Source: Flavobacteriaceae bacterium (lineage in GTDB: Bacteria > Bacteroidota > Bacteroidia > Flavobacteriales > Flavobacteriaceae). Taken from it: a stretch of DNA of 10,946 nt. The DNA lies in assembly GCA_019752245.1 (NCBI GenBank), contig JAIEMH010000006.1, positions 1 to 10,946 of the forward strand. Direction: 5' to 3'. The first letter of the stretch is position 1; each line of letters starts with the position of its first letter. This document shows, in pieces, positions 6,581 through 10,946 of this stretch. The notes below the pieces were generated by a model. That model was not told the origin of the DNA. It did no database searches and saw only the letters and a list, made by a program, of their open reading frames with translations. Position numbers and translations under genes: made by a program.

Positions 6581-6611
6581 GATGATTGATTTTGATTGAT
6601 GATGATTAGTA

Positions 6612-6619
6612 CAAATTTA
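6612..6619 (-). promoter_or_regulatory. -7 promoter element for the DUF4407 gene
   Basis: Read on the - strand, 6619 to 6612 is TAAATTTG, an exact TAnnTTTG. It implies a leader of about 25 nt made of repeated ATCA/ATCAATC units. I see no TTG at the ideal distance upstream, so confidence is moderate. Confidence 0.45.
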
Positions 6620-6670
6620 ACGCCAAAAATTACAGATTGTTATAAAATGTTGAAAGTTAGTTTTGTTAGC

Positions 6671-6686
6671 CACAGATTCACAGATT
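6671..6686. repeat. Tandem 8-bp repeat CACAGATT
   Basis: CACAGATT is present twice in direct tandem, preceded by TTAGC. From memory, GCCACAGATT-type tracts recur between genes in Flavobacterium genomes; I cannot check this here. It may be a member of an intergenic repeat family. Confidence 0.35.
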
Positions 6687-6692
6687 TTTATA

Positions 6693-6723
6693 AAAGAAAA
6701 ATCCGCTTGATTAGAGCGGATTT
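6693..6723 (-). terminator. Rho-independent terminator of the M56/BlaI operon
   Basis: On the - strand, AAATCCGCT (6723-6715) pairs with AGCGGATTT (6707-6699) across a 7-nt loop, followed by a TTTTTCTTTT tail. It begins four bases after the M56 stop codon. It is nearly identical to the terminator at 9397-9425. Confidence 0.9.
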
Positions 6724-6727
6724 GAAA

Positions 6728-8521
6728 TTAATTAGGTTTAATTAATATTGGTAAAGAATATTGAACTCTAACTGGTTTTCCATCTTTTTTGCCAGGAATC
6801 CATTTTGGTGAGTTTTCAATAACCCGAATTGTTTCTTCGTTAGTTCCAAAACCAATATCTTTAATGACTTTAACATTAGAAATTTTTCCGTCGGATTCTA
6901 TTACAAATTGCACAAATATTTTACCATCAGTTGCGATTTCTTTTGGAATTTTAAAATTTTTTCCAATGTATTTGTAAAATTCTGAGATTCCTCCTTGAAA
7001 TTCAGGTTTTATTTCAATATCATTTATAGCATAGATTGAGCTTAATTCTTTTTTCTTTTCTACACTATCATTTACATATAAATTATAACCTTCCTTACCT
7101 TTTGTTTGCCAAACAATTGTATCAGCCACTACACTTTTTGGATTTAATAATTCTGAAACTTTTTTTGTAGCTCTATCATAATTAGAAATTACCATCTTTA
7201 AGGTATCATTACTAAAATGTAAATGACTGTTTTTTAAGTTTTCATCAAAATATTTTTTTGTGTATAAAGTATATTGATATTCTTGTGGAAAACGTTTTGA
7301 TCTAGCGTTTTTATGTACAAAACTATAAGTGTAATAATTGAAATCAGTTCGTTTATATTTTTTAATTTCTTCTTTTGAACTTGTTTTTCCATTTATCCAA
7401 ACCGCCATGTTTTTGGTTTTCATTCTTTCGAATAATGGTTGTGGAATTTCCTTTTCAATAATTATATTTGGAACCCAACTTAAGTAGCTTCTTTTTTCCT
7501 CAAGTGATAACTCTTCATACATTTTATTAATTATGATGTTTGTTCTTAAGTCCTTCAACATTATTCTTACATTAGAATAATAACTATCTCTAATTTTATC
7601 TTTATCATTTGGAGTGTATTTTTTTTGAGAGATTGTCGTTGCTTCTGTTTTTTCTTGTGCCACAACTTCAACACAGAAAAAATAAATTAATCCAGCAAGA
7701 ATTGGAACAATTGCAATCTTTTTCAAAACGGCAATTTTTTGTGTTGTGCTTTTTGTCATCATAATTAATCGTTTTTTGGTTACTAAATAGTTTAAATTAC
7801 TGGCCAAGTAAATCGTTTGGTTTCCGTTGCCTTTTTGCAAAAGCAAATTTTGATAAAACGGAACATTGTTATAAGTTTTTACAATTTCTTCGTCGGCAAG
7901 AAATTCGTGATTGAGTTGAATAGCTTTTTTGTAGAATATAAATAGCGGATTGAACCAAAAAATTGCTTTCAAGAATTCAATAAATAAAATGTCTAACGTA
8001 TGTTTCTGAGTCACATGAACCAATTCGTGAGAGTACAATTCGTCTTCAATATTTCTATTATTGTAATCATCAAAATTGATAAATATTGAATTCAAAAAAG
8101 TATGCGGAAGTGTTTCTTCTTCAACCAAAACTAAATTAGCATTTTTGTATTTTACATTCGGATTAGAATTAGATTTTGAAATTAATTTCCTAATGTTTTT
8201 TCCAAATCGTACTAACAATAGAAAGCTAATTATTCCATATAAACTCGAAAGAATATAAGGCGTGTAATCTATTTTTTCTTCAATAGAAATTCCTATTGAT
8301 GGAATTAAAAAAGGTTCTTCAACAATAGTTTCAAAATTCTGAACAGCAGGAACAATTTTGATAATTTCAAAAGTCAAAAACGGAATTACAAGCGGAATTA
8401 CAATAGAAAACAAAAGATAAAATCGATTGAACTGATGCATTTTTTCACGTTCTAAAACTAAATGATAGAAGCCAAGAAAAACGGTTAAACTGATGGTTGA
8501 TTTTAATAGAAAGTCGATCAT
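6728..8521 (-). CDS. BlaR1-like M56 metallopeptidase with TonB C-terminal domain
   Basis: Membrane sensor-protease of 597 residues. Hydrophobic segments near 4-22, 34-55, 88-105, 178-197 and 266-288 frame a cytosolic zinc-protease domain with HELVH (165-169; His165, Glu166, His169) and a likely third ligand Glu206 in NHEFLADEE, as in M56/BlaR1. After the last membrane segment, residues about 290-500 form an extracytoplasmic region that I do not recognise, apart from a conserved-looking NMAVWINGKT and KRFPQEYQYTLYT pair. Residues about 505-597 are a TonB C-terminal domain (PEFQGG, GKIFVQFVIESDGKI, SPKWIPGKKDGKPVRVQYSLPI). There is no penicillin-binding domain, so a beta-lactam sensing role is not supported. 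The gene starts inside the BlaI stop (ATGA overlap). By family knowledge it should cut the adjacent BlaI repressor after an envelope signal. TonB-type tails on M56 proteins are common in Bacteroidota. Confidence 0.93.
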   Translation of the reverse strand: MIDFLLKSTISLTVFLGFYHLVLEREKMHQFNRFYLLFSIVIPLVIPFLTFEIIKIVPAVQNFETIVEEPFLIPSIGISIEEKIDYTPYILSSLYGIISFLLLVRFGKNIRKLISKSNSNPNVKYKNANLVLVEEETLPHTFLNSIFINFDDYNNRNIEDELYSHELVHVTQKHTLDILFIEFLKAIFWFNPLFIFYKKAIQLNHEFLADEEIVKTYNNVPFYQNLLLQKGNGNQTIYLASNLNYLVTKKRLIMMTKSTTQKIAVLKKIAIVPILAGLIYFFCVEVVAQEKTEATTISQKKYTPNDKDKIRDSYYSNVRIMLKDLRTNIIINKMYEELSLEEKRSYLSWVPNIIIEKEIPQPLFERMKTKNMAVWINGKTSSKEEIKKYKRTDFNYYTYSFVHKNARSKRFPQEYQYTLYTKKYFDENLKNSHLHFSNDTLKMVISNYDRATKKVSELLNPKSVVADTIVWQTKGKEGYNLYVNDSVEKKKELSSIYAINDIEIKPEFQGGISEFYKYIGKNFKIPKEIATDGKIFVQFVIESDGKISNVKVIKDIGFGTNEETIRVIENSPKWIPGKKDGKPVRVQYSLPILIKPN

Positions 8522-8892
8522 TTTTTCTTTTTTTGAAGTTCTACATCAATGATTTTTTTTAATTCTTCCAATTCTTTTTCGGTTAGATTGGTTTCTCTTG
8601 TAAAGAAGGAAGCAAACTGTGAAGCCGAGTCGTTAAAGAAATTTTTAATTAATCCGTTAACGTGCTTGGAGAAATAATCTTCTTTTTTTACCAACGGATA
8701 ATATTCTCTTGAATTCCCAAATTCGTTGTAAGCCACGAACTTCTTATCAATCATTCTTTTTAATAAAGTTGCAACTGTTGTTGTTGCTGGTTTTGGTTCT
8801 GGAAAAGCTTCTAGCAAATCTTTCATAAAGGCTTTATTAAGCTTCCACAAATGTTCCATTAATTGTTCTTCTGAATTGGATAGTTGTATCAT
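8518..8892 (-). CDS. BlaI/MecI-family transcriptional repressor
   Basis: Winged-helix repressor of 124 residues, the usual BlaI/MecI length. Residues about 1-75 form the DNA-binding domain: LSNSEEQLMEHLWKLN, a recognition helix region ATTTVATLLKRMIDKKF (37-52) and the wing EFGNSREYYPLV. The C-terminal helices (about 76-124) make the dimer and hold the region that BlaR1 proteases cleave in staphylococci (Asn101-Phe102 there); here the nearest equivalent is around SQFASFF (91-97), not an exact match. The gene starts 3 nt after the lipoprotein stop and ends in an ATGA overlap with the M56 gene. Matching palindromes lie on the operon promoter (9332-9373), so autorepression is likely. The lysine-rich end (QKKKK) contains a slippery heptamer. 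Confidence 0.95.
   Translation of the reverse strand: MIQLSNSEEQLMEHLWKLNKAFMKDLLEAFPEPKPATTTVATLLKRMIDKKFVAYNEFGNSREYYPLVKKEDYFSKHVNGLIKNFFNDSASQFASFFTRETNLTEKELEELKKIIDVELQKKKK
8527..8533 (-). other. A-AAA-AAG slippery heptamer at the blaI/M56 junction
   Basis: On the - strand the BlaI codons 120-122 read CAA AAA AAG, so the heptamer A AAA AAG is in the phase used for -1 frameshifting (as in dnaX). A -1 slip continues GAA AAA ATG ATC, which is the M56 frame and would join BlaI to the M56 protein without a stop. No clear stimulatory hairpin or upstream Shine-Dalgarno is seen; use of the site is unproven. Confidence 0.35.
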
Positions 8893-8895
8893 TTT

Positions 8896-9312
8896 TTATT
8901 TTATTTCTTTTTCGGAAATTAATTCTCCATTTCTATAGGTTTTGATAAGTATAAGCTTACCGTTTTCGTCATAATAGTTCCAGTTACCAAAATAAAACCA
9001 ATGTGTTTCTTTTTCATTTTGTACTGACATGGTTTGCCCTTTTAAAATTATTTTTTTATTCACATTGTAATAAATAACTTGACAACTATCTTTTAGAAAA
9101 ACCTCTTTTTTATAAATTTTTTTATTTTTAAAGGTTTTCCATGTTCTTACTTCTTCACCTTTTTTGTAATGTTCTACGTATTTATAACTGTCGTTATTTA
9201 TGGAATCATAGGTAATCCATTTTCCATGTTTTAATCCGTTTTGCCTCTGATTTGTCTTGCATCCAATTAATGTAATTGTGATCAAAAATAAAAGTATAAA
9301 GATATTTTTCAT
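8896..9312 (-). CDS. Small lipoprotein with MORN-like repeats
   Basis: Predicted lipoprotein of 138 residues. The signal peptide (MKNIFILLFLITITLIGC) ends in a lipobox with Cys18 as the lipidated residue; a lysine-starting mature end (CKTNQ) would allow sorting in the envelope. The mature part has short Gly-x-W-x-x-Y units of the MORN/YwqK type: NGLKHGKWITYD (25-36), YVEHYKKGEEVRTWKTF (45-61) and FGNWNYYDENGKLILIKTYRNGEL (108-131). One extra cysteine is at residue 77. It is the first gene of the operon, directly behind the operator-promoter, with 3 nt before BlaI. It is therefore probably the product that BlaI most strongly controls, and may be the sensed or protective envelope component. YwqK-like proteins are sometimes labelled antitoxins, but nothing here supports a toxin-antitoxin role. 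Confidence 0.82.
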   Translation of the reverse strand: MKNIFILLFLITITLIGCKTNQRQNGLKHGKWITYDSINNDSYKYVEHYKKGEEVRTWKTFKNKKIYKKEVFLKDSCQVIYYNVNKKIILKGQTMSVQNEKETHWFYFGNWNYYDENGKLILIKTYRNGELISEKEIK

Positions 9313-9326
9313 TCTACAACTTTAGA
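9313..9326. promoter_or_regulatory. Degenerate third BlaI-type operator
   Basis: TCTACA-AC-TTTAGA (9313-9326 region) has the same arm as the two better palindromes with one mismatch in the second arm. It lies in the short leader between the expected transcription start and the ATG at 9312, centred about 20 bp from the middle operator. Confidence 0.45.
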
Positions 9327-9331
9327 TATTG

Positions 9332-9347
9332 TTCTACAAATGTAGAA
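9332..9347. promoter_or_regulatory. BlaI-type operator over the -7 element
   Basis: TTCTACA-AA-TGTAGAA is a perfect palindrome with 7-bp arms and carries the TACA...TGTA core known from BlaI/MecI operators. It contains the -7 promoter element, so a bound repressor would block RNA polymerase. Confidence 0.8.
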
Positions 9348-9366
9348 TAAAAAATTGCTTCTACAA
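9337..9366 (-). promoter_or_regulatory. Promoter of the lipoprotein-BlaI-M56 operon
   Basis: On the - strand, TTG (9366-9364) and TACATTTG (9344-9337, fitting TAnnTTTG) are 19 bp apart, an ideal Bacteroidota spacing. Transcription should begin around 9330-9333, leaving a leader of about 20 nt. Both elements lie inside BlaI-type palindromes. Confidence 0.7.
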
Positions 9367-9373
9367 GTGTAGA
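9360..9373. promoter_or_regulatory. BlaI-type operator over the -33 element
   Basis: TCTACA-AG-TGTAGA is a perfect palindrome with 6-bp arms and the same TACA...TGTA core. It contains the TTG of the -33 element and is centred 27 bp from the operator at 9332-9347. Confidence 0.78.
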
Positions 9374-9396
9374 GATGAAATTTAACATTTTAGAAT

Positions 9397-9425
9397 AAAA
9401 AAATCCGCTTTGTTAGAGCGGATTT
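9397..9425 (-). terminator. Rho-independent terminator after the repeat lipoprotein gene
   Basis: On the - strand, AAATCCGCT (9425-9417) pairs with AGCGGATTT (9409-9401) over a 7-nt loop and runs into a T tract. It begins five bases after the stop at 9431 and separates the dipeptidase/lipoprotein unit from the BlaI operon. Confidence 0.88.
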
Positions 9426-9430
9426 GAAAT

Positions 9431-10024
9431 TTAATTAGGCGTTTTAGAATAGCTATCCATCATGCACTCTAGAAATATATCTTTATGATTATCAATTTCT
9501 TTGCTTGTCATAGTGCAATATTTTTTTCCTATACAATCTACAATATCGTTTAAAAGTGAATCTGATACGTCATTTATTTTTTTAGTCTTCATCTCCTTTA
9601 GAATCATTTTCTTTAATGATACTTTAGTACCAATAAACTCACCATCTTTAGAATAGATATAAAAATTGGGTTTTTGCTGTTGACGTTGATTTTGTAAAAG
9701 TTTACTACATGTTGACAAACTTGTTGTAAGAATGGAATCACTGTCTTTAGTTTTTTGTACTTCTTTTATGAAACAATTGCATAAAAAATCATTTTCTTCT
9801 TTTGTAAGTATTTTACTTTTGCTTAAAACTCTTTTGTTTAATGAGTCTTTAACACTTTGTTCGGTTCCAATTGATTTGCCGTCAGAAGTGTAAATTTGCT
9901 TCGGAAATTCAATTTTGTTTTCTTCTATTATTTCTTTTTCTCTAGCAACCGAAACAACATCAGTATCTTTACACCCAAATAAAGCGGTAATGATAAATAG
10001 TATGAAAATGATTTTGTACTTCAT
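9431..10024 (-). CDS. Lipoprotein with two cysteine-bearing repeats, unknown function
   Basis: Predicted lipoprotein of 197 residues whose family I do not recognise. The signal peptide ends in ALFGC with Cys18 lipidated. The mature protein holds an internal duplication: repeat 1 (about 43-110) has QIYTSDGKSIGTEQSVKDSL and repeat 2 (about 122-190) has YIYSKDGEFIGTKVSLKKM. Each then has a helical stretch with paired cysteines at matching distance (Cys82/Cys84 to Cys106; Cys164 to Cys187, plus Cys170), which suggests one disulfide per repeat in an oxidising compartment. The start is 3 nt after the dipeptidase stop, so both are probably transcribed together, and a terminator follows directly. A role linked to peptide use is possible from context only. 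Confidence 0.8.
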   Translation of the reverse strand: MKYKIIFILFIITALFGCKDTDVVSVAREKEIIEENKIEFPKQIYTSDGKSIGTEQSVKDSLNKRVLSKSKILTKEENDFLCNCFIKEVQKTKDSDSILTTSLSTCSKLLQNQRQQQKPNFYIYSKDGEFIGTKVSLKKMILKEMKTKKINDVSDSLLNDIVDCIGKKYCTMTSKEIDNHKDIFLECMMDSYSKTPN

Positions 10025-10027
10025 GTT

Positions 10028-10946
10028 TTACTTGCTTAACTCCACAAAATACTTGTAAAACAATGGAATAGTCTCGATACCTTTTAAGTAATTGAAAATT
10101 CCAAAATGTTCGTTTGGTGAATGAATGGCATCAGAATCCAATCCGAATCCCATTAAAATAGTTTTAGATTTTAATTCTTTTTCGAATAACGCTACAATTG
10201 GAATACTTCCACCAGAACGCACAGGAATTGCAGGAACTCCAAAAGTTTCGGTGTACGCTTTGTTAGCAGCTTTGTAACCAATGCTGTCAATAGGCGTTAC
10301 ATAACCTTGTCCGCCATGATGTGGTTTTACTTTTACTGTTACTCCAGAAGGGGCAATGCTTTCAAAGTGTTTAGTAAACAATTCAGTAATTTGTTCCCAA
10401 TCTTGATTTGGTACCAAACGCATTGATATTTTAGCAAATGCCTGACTTGCAATTACTGTTTTTGCACCTTCGCCAGTATATCCGCCCCAAATTCCGTTAA
10501 CGTCTAGAGTTGGACGGATAGAGTTTCTTTCGTTGGTAACATATCCTTTTTCGCCATAAATATCGTTAAGGTTCAATGCTTTTTTATAATTATCTAAATT
10601 GAAAGGTGCTTTTGCCATTTCGGCTCTTTCTTCTAACGATAATTCTTCTACATTATCATAAAATCCTGGAATTGTTATGTGATTGTTTTCGTCATGAAGC
10701 GAGGCAATCATTTTTGCCAAAACATTTATTGGATTAGCAACTGCACCACCATAAAGTCCTGAATGTAAGTCACGATTTGGTCCTGTAACTTCAACTTCAA
10801 CGTAACTTAAACCTCTTAATCCTGTTGTAATTGACGGTTGTTGGTTAGAAATCATTCCAGTATCAGAAATTAAGATTACATCACATGCTAATTTTTCTTG
10901 GTTACGTTCTACGAACCAAGAAAGTGATTTAGAACCTACTTCTTCT
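10028..10946 (-). CDS. M20-family dipeptidase (N-terminal part outside window)
   Basis: C-terminal 305 residues of an M20 metallopeptidase of the CNDP/carnosinase-like dipeptidase type, which cleaves short peptides with two active-site metal ions. The first visible codons read EEVGS, the motif carrying the catalytic glutamate and a metal-binding glutamate. Then come the metal ligand Asp28 in ISDTG, the dimerisation-domain segment GPNRDLHSGLYGG with His61, RPTLDVNGIWGGYTGEG (144-160), SMRLVPNQD (174-182) and the metal-binding His275 in IHSPNEHFG. Residue numbers count from the window edge. The missing N-terminal part should hold the first HxD metal site. The frame is open through the right edge, so an internal Met near 10855 is not the start. 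No signal peptide can be judged. The catalytic set visible is complete. Substrate preference cannot be told from the sequence. Confidence 0.92.
   Translation of the reverse strand, partial: EEVGSKSLSWFVERNQEKLACDVILISDTGMISNQQPSITTGLRGLSYVEVEVTGPNRDLHSGLYGGAVANPINVLAKMIASLHDENNHITIPGFYDNVEELSLEERAEMAKAPFNLDNYKKALNLNDIYGEKGYVTNERNSIRPTLDVNGIWGGYTGEGAKTVIASQAFAKISMRLVPNQDWEQITELFTKHFESIAPSGVTVKVKPHHGGQGYVTPIDSIGYKAANKAYTETFGVPAIPVRSGGSIPIVALFEKELKSKTILMGFGLDSDAIHSPNEHFGIFNYLKGIETIPLFYKYFVELSK

Noticed and set aside
6728..8892. BlaI/BlaR1-like pair as a beta-lactam resistance locus
   Set aside because: There is no beta-lactamase or PBP gene and the sensor protein lacks the penicillin-binding domain with SxxK; the pair is better read as a general envelope-signal module.
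8896..9312. MORN/YwqK-like lipoprotein as part of a toxin-antitoxin system
   Set aside because: No toxin gene is adjacent and the protein has a lipoprotein signal peptide; the antitoxin label attached to such repeats is not supported here.

Overview
The window is AT-rich, densely coded DNA that looks like a chromosome segment of a Bacteroidota bacterium, most likely Flavobacteriaceae. The grounds are Bacteroidota-type promoter elements (TAnnTTTG with an upstream TTG), near absence of Shine-Dalgarno sequences, BlaI/M56 pairs carrying a TonB C-terminal domain, DUF4407 and PH-SHOCT proteins, and lipoproteins with short lipoboxes. I see no rRNA, tRNA, CRISPR array, insertion sequence or phage gene.

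Layout. Positions 1-5372 are read on the + strand and 5480-10946 on the - strand, converging on a strong bidirectional terminator near 5422-5453. The + half opens with a tight signalling operon: a FIST-domain protein (cut by the window edge), a soluble coiled-coil histidine kinase, a stand-alone Hpt phosphotransfer protein and a LytTR response regulator. The first three are joined by TAATG stop/start overlaps. A 233-bp intergenic region with a 9-bp direct repeat at LytTR-like spacing and a good -7 promoter element leads to an unusual protein, a response-regulator receiver domain fused to a family-2 glycosyltransferase. After a terminator comes a PH-SHOCT protein.

The - half, read from the right edge, starts with the 3' part of an M20 dipeptidase gene and a small lipoprotein made of two cysteine-bearing repeats. 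Then comes a self-contained regulatory operon: a MORN-like lipoprotein, a BlaI/MecI repressor and a BlaR1-like M56 peptidase with a TonB C-terminal domain in place of a penicillin-binding sensor. Two palindromes of the TACA-TGTA type sit on the -33 and -7 elements of its promoter, so autorepression can be read from the DNA. A DUF4407 membrane coiled-coil gene completes the strand.

How they may work together. In the + half, FIST would sense a small ligand, the kinase would be autophosphorylated, and Hpt could shuttle phosphate between two receivers: a DNA-binding one (LytTR) and an enzymatic one (REC-glycosyltransferase). That would give one stimulus both a transcriptional and an immediate glycosylation output. 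This is inference from order and domains, and is the best candidate here for an undescribed system. In the - half, an envelope signal would activate the M56 protease, which would remove BlaI and induce all three genes.
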